From positions 62,001 to 126,000 of the forward strand of contig NW_020312325.1 in NCBI RefSeq assembly GCF_002999335.1: a stretch of DNA of 64,000 nt, given 5' to 3'. The notes beneath the pieces are model-generated. The model saw only the letters and a list, made by a program, of their open reading frames with translations, was not told where the DNA came from and made no database searches. This document shows positions 54,983 through 64,000 of this stretch, one piece after another. Every line of letters begins with the position of its first letter. Position 1 is the first letter of the stretch. Source of the DNA: Cyclospora cayetanensis. Lineage: Eukaryota; Apicomplexa; Conoidasida; Eucoccidiorida; Eimeriidae. The translations under genes were made by a program, and so were the position numbers.

Positions 54983-56282
54983 ATGATGCCGCTGCTGCGG
55001 TGGAATGAAAGGTGGCTTTCCGCCGCCTTGCTGCTCTTATCACTACTCCTGCCACCCCCACCAGCAGCGTCGTTTCAAGTCCCCAGCCGTCAGGGCCTCC
55101 AACGGGGTTCCCTATTTTTGCCTGGGAGAGTAGCACCATCACCCGCAGCGTGGCGTGTAGGTACAAGGCGGGCCCAGCAGTCAGCAGCTCCTTATTGGTC
55201 CTGTGCCTCCGGCGTGGTTCCCGCACTAAGGCCTCCTGTGTCACACTCGGCGTCGCGTATTTTGGCGACAGCATCGAGGGAGGAAGCTCTCGGTGGCGTT
55301 GACAGTCCCGCACATCCCCTGCCTTTTTGGGACAAGGTGTTTTCTCGAAAATTCTTGTTCAGTGAAGCGCTGCCGTCTGTGATCCCTCCCTTAGAGGCGG
55401 CTCTGTTTGCTAAAGCAAACCTAGCAGCTCGATTTTCCGGCAACTACAACAGGGGCTTTGGTGTTTTTGGCGCTGGCGGACTACCAGCTCTGTGCATAGC
55501 AGCGGTAGCTGCATCTGTTGCCGCCTTCGGTTCCTGGCGTCTCCTGAACTTGGCCTCGAGGTCCTTACGTAATGTAGCTACTCAGGTACGTTTTCTTTGT
55601 CCTCATCAATTATTGTGTGAGTTCACCCAGTGTACAGTGGCTTCAGACAACTGAATCGTTCTTTGACATCTGTTGCTTGATGCATTGACCGAGTGTCTGC
55701 AAACCTCCCTGGGCGCGAGAAACCGATGCAAATATTTTGGGAGGCACTGAGCAACGGGACGGTCATGTTCCCCTTACAATCTGCGTTGTATGGGGGCTTT
55801 TGCAGCACCGTCTTGCTGAGGCGAAGGCCTACGGACCCTTGCATTCGCTGGATGCAACGATTAAGCGGGTTCCAGAAGGGCAGGGAAGGGATATGGGCTC
55901 TCGCGAGTACAACAAGGGGACCAGCATAAAACGTAGCAGGAGCAATCCCAGTAAAAGCCTACCAAGCATCAAAAAGGATACCCTCCCACAGCGAACAACT
56001 GCGATTTTGCAGGAAAGCCCAACACGTGATCAGGATACATCTGAGGCCCCAATGAAGGCTGGCCGTCTGTCCAGCCCCAAGGCGACGAAAGTTCCCCGTG
56101 GCTCTAGTGCCACTAATTTGGATAACAGCGGCCCCCGAAAGCGTAGGGGTAGGAAAAGCGGCAAGGGAGTTGATGAGTCTTCCATTGCTCCGGCTGGTGA
56201 TGTAGGGGGTGAACACCATGGACGAGAAGACCAGGACGGCAACGAACTCGTTCAAGCCCACACTGTTCTCGATACCACCTGA
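54983..56282 (+). CDS. unknown membrane protein with apicoplast-type bipartite leader (2 exons)
   Basis: Exons 54983-55585 and 55806-56282; donor CAG|GTACGT, acceptor TTTTGCAG, phase 0; 359 residues. I do not recognise a family. Residues 12-28 form a signal-peptide core ending in PPPPAAS, followed directly by FQVPSRQ and about 70 residues rich in Ser, Arg, Ala and Pro with few acids. This is the layout of apicoplast signal-plus-transit leaders, including the Phe at the start of the transit part. One membrane segment lies at about 166-184 (LPALCIAAVAASVAAF). Exon 2 encodes a highly charged, low-complexity tail rich in Lys, Arg and Ser (for example RKRRGRKSGKG), probably disordered. Import into the apicoplast is inferred from composition; a mitochondrial or secretory location remains possible. 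The function is unknown. Confidence 0.75.
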
Positions 56283-59200
56283 GCTTCCTTGAGAAGTCTC
56301 CTCCCAGGTATTACGCCTCTAGAAGCTACAGGGGCCTACAAACTCCCTTACTTCCCCAACAGAGCAAGGAGGCTGGTACAGTCTTGACAGTTCGGGGAAA
56401 GTTCGCAGTACGAAGGGGACGTTAGACATGCATTTGACAAAGACGACATATTCTGCGCCCTCTTGGCCGATACTGAGCAGAAGAGCGTACAATGGAAGGC
56501 TAGGTGTACTCCTAACTTCACTGGCAATATTGAACCATAAAAGAAGACTGTGCTAGCCCATGCATGGGTGCCTCACGTGGAAGGGCTTGTTGTGTACAGA
56601 CTGTATCCTGCAGGGGGCAATATCATGGTAGCTTGCTCAAGTGACTCTGTGAGCTTTTGGAAGGTTCCAATTGCTGTGATACAGAATGACGCACGGACGC
56701 TTAGTGACTCCATCCCGGCAAGAGCACGCAAGCAGGCAGATAACCCCGTGCACCCAGTAGCTTGGGTGCTTTGCTGCCTTATGTTGAAACAGCGCACTTG
56801 TGCTGCGTAGAGTCCTCTAGAAACCACAAAGGCACCACCATAAGCATAGAATCGATTATTCGGGGGGATAGCACCTAGTGTGGACGACCCCTACAGATAG
56901 CTTATAAGCTGTGAATCCTAACTGGGTCTTCATGTAGACTGCATGGAAGCTAAGTAATATGCTTTCAGCGCTCTCCATATCAAAGGGGTGGTGTATGTGG
57001 GGCCTACTGCAGCTCAGATGCTGTCAGTTCTGATGCAGGACAACGCAAGATGACGCCAGTGATTCATGCGTGTGGCAATTTCTTTTCCAGTGTATCCTAA
57101 GTGCGATCAGCATGTACCCCAATTTGAAAATAACATCTCCCCAAAAAAATGCTTTTTTAGGCTGACTCGCCCCTTGAATGGCGCTGCTGTGGGACTACGT
57201 GAATCACGCTACTTCACTAGAAAACGTAAATGGCAGTCAGTACTGTTGGTGCGGCGCTGATCTAGGACATAATCCCCAAAGCAAGCATGTGTGTGGACCA
57301 CTTGAAATTTCTTTTGAGGATGTACACAGTTGTTCTGAAGTCTGGTCTGCTCGTCTCTAGCAGATAAAATCACTGCAGTTTACCAGTCTGATAATCATAT
57401 CATGTTACATATTACATTAGTTGACGCTGCCCAGTACACTGCTGCGCCAGCCACTACTCTTGCTGCTGGAATTCGGTATGCTGTTTGCAGTGCTCTGGCA
57501 TTGTTGCTTCTGTCGGCTGTGGGTGAACCGCCACCGCTGCTGCAGTGTCTTAGCTTGTTCCTCATGCTGAACATCTTCCTGCCTCCTTTTCCTTATTGAC
57601 AACAAAATCGAAAGCTCCCACTGCTCCAGCACAGGTTGCAAAAGAACAGCTGTTCGCTTCGTGCTGTGCTGCCTGGTGTATATTTTCACTCTGTGGCTAC
57701 GTTCCCTCATGTTGGAGCACAAATCTGCCAAGCACAAAGGTGAATTTGCTGGCCATTCTATTCTGGGCTTCTGGTCCTGCCTGCACTGCACTTCTGCTAC
57801 AGCAAAAAACCCGGATAAGCCATTGATGAGCTATTACAGTTTCTGCGGCAGCAAGAGCCCAACAACTGAGTAGCTGACTGTGTGATCTTGAGGCTGCTTT
57901 CACTGTCAGGGGCAGCACTGGGGAGTGTAATGATGGAGGAGCCCTGAGATAATGGAATATGGGCGATTTACGGAGAGCAGGGAGCCGATTGAGGTCTCTC
58001 TTCCAATGAAATCTTGCTAGATGCGTCTGCCTACCTCTGCAGGTATCGCGCAGCCGACACTTTGGTCAAAAAGCCGTTAGTAAGAAAAACACTTCTGGTG
58101 CAATCGCATTGAGGCATAGATTGATTGCTGCTTGGTGCAAGCGTCAGACAAGGAAAATGCGTCAGCAAAACACGACATTGAGATGGGGCTAGCAAGTGGC
58201 AATGCTCTACAGGTCAGTAAGATCGAACTGATAGATAGGCCTGCATAAAACATACCCAATTACTTTTGCATGTCTGCAAAGGGATAGTCTTTTAGAATAG
58301 CGCAATGAAGAAGGTGTACAGGTCAGAAGCTTTCAATGCAACCAAAAGTGTTCCAGATCGCATTCTCAGTGTTCCAGCGATGCCATGAAGCGTGGTTTGC
58401 ATGTAGAGTGCACAATGCAAGTGCGAGCCAATAAAAGGCTCAGTGAATCTGCTGACCATTCATACTTCGTCGTCATTATTCTCGCCGAGATCGACAGATA
58501 CTGGACTCTTCCGGCTACGGACAACTTTTTTACATTAGATGCCTCATTGGAATGCATACGCTGTCCTACTTAAAGGGCTTTCGGTAGTCCTACTGTAATA
58601 GGAAGCGTTGATTGGATTTTGCCTGTTCGATGCTATCCCAAATGTAGCCAAAGCATTCTTTACGAAGGACGGCACATGTACCCCAATGCAATTATGAAAA
58701 TTCCCCTTAGCCACTTGCTAACGTTGGGGAGGCCGTCATGGATGTGCTGCTGCAAGAGAGACAGAAAAGCATGGGAGGTTACCGTAAGTAGCTGATCGAG
58801 TGTCAGTAAAACATCTCACCAGTGCCTTTTATTCTTAGCACATAAATACCGAATGGAGCTGCATATTCGTGTTCCGTCAAATTCGGCCTCACGGCAAGGT
58901 GGACACCCTTGAAGCACAGCAAAATGACTTAGGAAAAGACTGATGAACCGGAACCTTTGCGAGCTGAAAAACCCTTTGTTTTTCCAGCTCGATTCTCGGT
59001 TGCGGCGCCTGTAGACGTTTATTCCATTAGTGCCGCTTTTATCCGTTGCGCATGCAACGAACACTGAAAAAGTACGACTCGGCGCATCGTTACCAGTTGG
59101 CATTTCGATTTGTCCTCGAAATGCGCTCGTGCAGGGTGCTATCGTTGGCTACGCAAACAAGAGAGGTCCCAGCATCAGCAGTTTAGACATATGCGTCGAG

Positions 59201-62136
59201 TCCATAGAGACTCCGTGAATAATAATCCGTATCTTCGGGTGAGCGGGCTGCAAGACTCGGATGCGTCGAGTATACGTACTGCGGTGTTCTACCTAGTAAG
59301 CTCGCAAGCCACAGTACTTAAGTGACACAGCAGAACTGCCCCGAAGGAACGGAAAATTCGTCAGAATAATGTCGATAACATCAATACCTGTGTTGGTTCT
59401 GGGTTCGTTCAGGCGTCTGCCGAATCTTCGTGAAGTAGCTTCTGCACACAGGGGCACTGTCCGCAGGAAGGAAAAGCTGCAAGGAACAATGTGCGCTACT
59501 GTGTAGTAGATCTTTTGTCAGTTATTAAGTGCTTTACATATGCTCGATAGCTTGAAGATCCCTCGAGTAGCTTTCAAGCAGCCACTTTCAATTGATCGGT
59601 ATGCCACAAAAAGAGTCGGTATGATGTCACAGCCTCGAGTTTTTGTGGCAACTTCCCTAGGTAGCCTGACAGGAGGTACAAATCGTCTCTTGTTATTACA
59701 AGGCCCACATTTAGGGGTTTATGAAGAAACCAGTGGTAAGGAAACAATAGAGCTCATGCAAAAGTATGGTAGGGCGTCGAAGAAGTGAGGGTGTCTTTCT
59801 TGCGTCGTTCAAGCGGGCGCTTTGTGGGTTCACAGGCACTTAGGGGAGGTCCGGAGGTTAGGAAAGCCTTCTGCCGTATTTTTGCGCACATTCATTCGTG
59901 CTTATCTTTGGTCACCGCCAAATAGGGTGCAATTTATCTCAAGAAGTCCCTTGTTGCCCCTCCAGTATTTCATGCTTCACGAGGTGACGCAAATTCTTTG
60001 TCAGAAACACTTCTTGCTGCTCCTCGTTCAGCTCAAGATCTACCAGACATCCCATATAAAGAGCCCTAGTTTACAATGACGCATTCGACTGTTGCTGCCC
60101 CTGTTACCACCATCTGCAGGCCGCAGGCTTACCGGGGAAGTAGAAGCAAGGACGGGGAGCTTTACATTTTTTGGATTTAGGCACACGTGTCTCTTGCAGC
60201 AAACAGCATTATTGGAGTGCCTATAAATATGGAGTCCGAATGTGAAGCTTCGCTTACAGGCTAAATGGTGATGTCTGTGCAATGAGGTTGAGTAAACTTC
60301 TGCGATCCCATTTGAATATGCAGATAGGAGTTATTGTGGCTCTTTGCCCGCAAGAGCCCACGAGAAAAGTCTGCCTGGAATTTAAGGAGAAAACGGCGAA
60401 AGGATTTCGGTGGGAACTGATGCCATAGCATGTGGGCTGCACGTCGGGGGGATGGAGGCTTTTGTCAGAGCGCACTTTCCCCTCACGGCAGTTGACGGCC
60501 TCCACAGGTGAAGCTGTAGCACCTGTCCTTAGCACAAGAGTACATGGCTGGTTTATATTTTTGATGCGTGGTGCCTCAAAGAAGGTCGCTTGAAGACAAA
60601 GCTTAGTAAGCAATCACGTTGAGTGTGGATATATAGGACTGGCAGGATTGGCCGGTTGGGCTCCAATTGGATTATATCATCCCTAGTTGCCAAGCGCAAA
60701 ACAGCAGTTGCATTAGCCGTACGAGCATCACTGTCTACAGATGTTGCTATTGATGAAGTTGATGAATGTAAGCAAGCTGTAAAGCATCGGGTAGTAGGTC
60801 ACTTGACAGCAATAGTTGGGCTGGCCTTAGTCGATTGCTTTTGCAGAATCGTAAAAGACTGGTACAGTACTCGAGTGCATTGGCGTGGTGGCCGTGGCCG
60901 CATGTTTTCTTGTAGGTCGAGGTATTCTGCAGTTTCGTTCGCACTTTAAGTTGGCCCCCACTGCCTTAGCATTGGAGCGTTACGGATCATTTCACCTGCA
61001 CCCAGCCTCCACAGGCCCTCGTGTACGCTTGCTACTCGCTCACTTCCAGATAATGTAAATCTGCCAAAGCCGGTGTCTGATGCAAGACAAGAAGGCTGGA
61101 AGCCACGACGGTAGGCACTGAACTGGGTGTCAAACTACGTGAACCACTACTATCCTATCTAGCGATGACTTCGTAGGCTTTGCTTTTATTTCCATGTCAA
61201 GTCATGCATACGTATTCATATGCATGCAGTTTCAGAATGGTGACTTACAGTGATTTTACGTAATGTAGGGGCCTGTACTAACAAAGTAATGTATTGGCTC
61301 CACAAAATATCATAGATTTCCTGCTTCCAGTGTTTTGCAGACCTATGAAGCATCATTTTAGCACAAAGAAAGGGAATGAACACGCAAAAGTGCGCTGCGC
61401 CAAGGGTCTTTAGATTAATGCAAAGCTCAGAGTTGCCAGTGCAATCAAGGCGATTAGGGATCACGCGTAATAAGGTACCCTCGTGCGTGGCAAACATTAT
61501 TCCTGGGTAGTGCCAGCTATACTGGACTTTGCAGTGCATCTCAAATTTCTGGAGCAGCTGCACTCACATCAACTTCATTGAGGGCGTCAAGCTGTAGTCT
61601 TAACATGAGGTCTAGTACTTAAATTTCTGTTTTCTCGCTCCCTTCCCTAGTTGTACCTTCATAATGGGAAGAATCATAGCCTGGGGTCATCTGACACAGT
61701 GCACACAAAGTAGCGAGAAACAGGCTAACTAGTGGAATGGCGCAGTAAATGCAATACCATTTAGACAACCGAACAGATTTCTATTGGGCTTCACATGATG
61801 TGGGCAATTCCTACTACGGCAAGGGCACGGGATTGAGAACAGCGTAAGAAAACCGCAAATATATACGAAATCTCGTAGTCAGACATCGCTCCAGTGCACC
61901 TGTGTAATATTTCAAAGGATTTGCATGGTGCAGTGCAGTGAACGCCCCCTAGTGGCGTGTGTTTTGTTCATGCTAATCGATGGACTTGCATGGCACTGGA
62001 GGACGGAACACGGCCGCAACAACTCTTTGCACATGCATTCATGGGTTAGCACGTTCATAAGGACTTGCTAGGAAGAATGGTGAGAGCATGTTGAAGCATT
62101 GGCGATATGCATTGTAGAGGGCGGCAGAATGGGGCA
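56283..62136. other. long gene-poor stretch; one GC/CTG-rich block at 57417-57880
   Basis: No complete gene is recognised over almost 6 kb. The block 57417-57880 stands out: it is richer in GC and CTG/CAG than its surroundings, and both strands carry frames of 65-124 codons. The minus frame (57791-57417) is rich in Gln, Arg and Ser in the style of coccidian low-complexity exons; the plus frames are hydrophobic. No splice-linked gene could be built from either. The rest (58-62 kb) shows only short frames. Confidence 0.35.
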
Positions 62137-62220
62137 CCGGTGATAGCTCAGTTGGTAGAGCGGCAGACTGTAGATGCTGCGGTTATCTGTTGGTCCCTGG
62201 TTCGATTCCGGGTCACCGGA
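62137..62220 (+). tRNA. tRNA-Tyr (GTA) with an 11-nt intron
   Basis: A full cloverleaf can be drawn. The acceptor CCGGTGA pairs perfectly with TCACCGG, followed by discriminator A at 62220. The D-arm is GCTC/GAGC, the anticodon stem GCAGA/TCTGT (one G-T pair), and the T-arm CCTGG-TTCGATT-CCGGG. Anticodon GTA follows CT in the loop. An 11-nt intron (62174-62184) sits one base 3' of the anticodon, the canonical position; tRNA-Tyr is commonly intron-bearing in eukaryotes. Mature length is 73 nt. A TTTT run at 62222-62225 right after the gene would serve as a Pol III terminator. B-box GGTTCGATTCC is intact. Confidence 0.95.
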
Positions 62221-62227
62221 CTTTTGA
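62221..62227 (+). terminator. Pol III T-tract after tRNA-Tyr
   Basis: CTTTTGA immediately follows the discriminator base, with a second TTTT seven bases on. Runs of four or more T are the usual Pol III stop. Confidence 0.7.
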
Positions 62228-62559
62228 CCTTTTGAACAGTTTCGGGCTGTTTTTATTTGAGTCATTGAATTTTGGCAACCGAAGGCTTTTGCTTGGATGA
62301 ATGGGCATACCAACTGTGGGGTGCGTGATACTGTGGAGGGCAGTTGGCGTTCCCTCCCTGCATACCACCTTCGTTTTAATTTCTGTTAGGCGGATCAAGA
62401 CTCTCTTTTGGATGACGCTATTCGCTTTTATGTGCTTAGCTTCCTAGAAGCACATCCATCTGTGGACGTACGTTCAGCCTTGTACCGACAGAAGCTACTG
62501 CAACCGGCTGGGTTGCACCAATAGCATGGTCAAGAACACACTAAGTTTACTTACGATTA

Positions 62560-63000
62560 GTTTCTGTTGTGTTGTATTAAGCGTATTTTTCGCCGAAGTA
62601 GAAATCATATAGGCTGGGAACCACTGCGTAATGGTTTTATCCTGCTGAGCTGGACGAATGCATACTGCAGATTAGTCTTCAAGCTACAGAGAATCTTCTC
62701 AGTGCATCAACTTGGCAGAGACTATCATCCTGTCTGTTCAGCTTCTGACTGCCAAGCAACTGGTTTTGCATCGATGTAAGAGACGAACGGACATACAGGT
62801 GAACCCGTACCATGGTGATGGGCCAGTGACCGCATGCGGTGTTGCGTGTTCGAGACACTTCCTAGCGTGGGCCAACAATTATCGAAAGATCATTGTTAGG
62901 CGATTGGTTGAAATGGGTTTGCTGCCTCGATATTCCGGATTGAATTACATAATTCACTAGCTCATCGTTCTATTGGAGCTGATCAACGGAAAGGAACGCC
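62560..63000 (+). mobile_element. Ty3/gypsy relic E (RT connection fragment)
   Basis: The plus-strand translation has HFLAWANNYRK at 62856-62888, matching the FLGL.NYYR+FI motif between reverse transcriptase and RNase H of Ty3/gypsy elements, followed by IIVRRLVEMGLL. The preceding 62567-62779 frame could be the thumb region, but similarity is weak. Nothing convincing of RNase H or integrase follows before the window ends. Confidence 0.5.
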
Positions 63001-64000
63001 AGCAGGACACAAGCAAATCAGGGTGCTCAACCGTGGCTACCCGCCATCAAGCTCAACATAGCAGAGCGATTTGGTAATTTTTCCTTGGTGAAGGTGATGC
63101 GCGTGGTGGCGATGCCTTCATTTTTTCCACTCCGATCCAAGTTGAGAGCCTGCGTACAAAGCTGCCAACCCGCAGCACACTGCTATCCTTGGGCATTACA
63201 CAAGTATGCAAAACAGTACAGGTCTGCTGTCACAGGCACCACACCTTCCTGTGTTGGATGAATTCTTGCAGATCGGGCTGATATAAGAATTCGGACGACG
63301 CCTGATGTCAGGGTCGCCAGTCACGTCTTGAAACAATGGCTGTGCCGAAACTCAAATTTTAGCATGATACATCGCAAGTGAATGTCTGCAACCTTTCAAA
63401 TTTGATGGCTCTTTATTCTAGCATGTCTTGCGTGGAGCAGTAGAGGCAGCATGTGTTGCCCACTGTGTGGTACTTTGCAGTGTCTCATTACAAGGCCACA
63501 GCTTGCGAAGGCCCGCTGACCCTCGGCAGCAAGAGGTTTTAAAGACTTTTAAAGCTTAATCTTTTCTGATATTGCACAATTTGGGCTACTACGTAAATGC
63601 AGTTTAACGGAACGCCGTTACGTTTATGTAGAGTCATCGCTCGTTTGGTCTTTAAGGATAATCCAAAGATCTATTAACTAGCAGGCTTTCACTGTCGTCT
63701 CAGCGGGAAGATATGCGACGGTATTTCTTAGTATGTCAACTTACCAAAAAGAGTTTTCCTGTGTCTGTCGTTCTCTCTACCTGCCCCATTTCGTCGGTAT
63801 ATACGTAATTTCTGTCAGTGGGCAGAGTGACTCTATTAAAACTTGGATAAAATTAAAAAATCAGAGGCAAGCACTCTGCTTACAGCCAAGTTTGTGCACA
63901 GTAGCCTTCGAGGCTGTGAAGGGCACCGAAGAACATTCAAAACGAAAAAGCAAGAGCGCAACGTTTCCGTTGAGTTCGCAAGCATAGCAGCCCCACCCTG
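63001..64000. other. window end; nothing recognised
   Basis: May continue relic E, but no motif can be assigned. The open frame at 63733-63987 lacks any recognisable feature. Confidence 0.3.

Noticed and set aside
57402..57599. Hydrophobic 65-codon frame that looks like a membrane protein
   Set aside because: The hydrophobicity follows from CTG/GCT-rich sequence; no start context or downstream exon could be linked.
62068..62313. 81-codon minus-strand frame over the tRNA
   Set aside because: It is antisense to a perfectly folding tRNA-Tyr gene; the frame is incidental.

Overview
The window looks like nuclear DNA from an apicomplexan, most likely an eimeriid coccidian (Eimeria/Cyclospora-like). 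The reasons are: intron-dense genes with short GT-AG introns; scattered CCCTAAA telomere-type motifs; CAG/GCA-rich low-complexity tracts; an amylopectin-phosphorylating dikinase; an alanyl-tRNA synthetase with a signal/transit-type leader in front of an internal start; and a second protein with an apicoplast-style bipartite leader. The genus is inferred from these features, not proven.

Layout. 0.4-3.2 kb: plus-strand relic of a Ty3/gypsy retroelement with an LTR-like repeat. 4.0-12.7 kb (+): alanyl-tRNA synthetase in 19 exons. 14.8-17.1 kb (-): two-RRM hnRNP/Musashi-type protein in 7 exons. 18.1-21.8 kb (-): Ty3/gypsy relic with a recognisable YIDD reverse transcriptase motif, ending in a 600-bp repeat. 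22.0-25.3 kb (-): single-exon 1109-residue P-loop protein. 27.0-30.2 kb: further relic, a nearly identical second copy of the 600-bp repeat, and two diverged copies. 31.5-41.4 kb (+): alpha-glucan water dikinase in about 18 exons. 42.5-45.6 kb (-): Ariadne-type RBR ubiquitin ligase in 6 exons with a degenerate RING1. 47.0-51.7 kb (-): the best-preserved Ty3/gypsy pol relic. 53.2-54.2 kb (-): M50B-like membrane metallopeptidase in 2 exons. 55.0-56.3 kb (+): membrane protein with a bipartite leader in 2 exons. 62.1 kb (+): intron-containing tRNA-Tyr. 62.6-63.0 kb (+): fragment of another retroelement.

The genes are independent, single-promoter eukaryotic genes and form no operon. Two fit organelle biology (alanyl-tRNA synthetase and the 55-kb membrane protein), one acts in storage-glucan turnover, one in RNA binding, one in ubiquitination and one in membrane proteolysis. 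Gene islands alternate with decayed retroelement tracts. Exon boundaries were chosen by eye from splice signals, reading phase and family conservation. All phases close in the alanyl-tRNA synthetase, RRM, RBR, M50B and 55-kb genes. In the dikinase the exon 6/7 and 9/10 junctions are unresolved. I found no CRISPR array, bacterial operon or convincing new multi-gene system. The most unusual items are the 1109-residue P-loop protein, the RING1-degenerate RBR ligase, and the 600-bp repeat family with a reading frame preserved in diverged copies.
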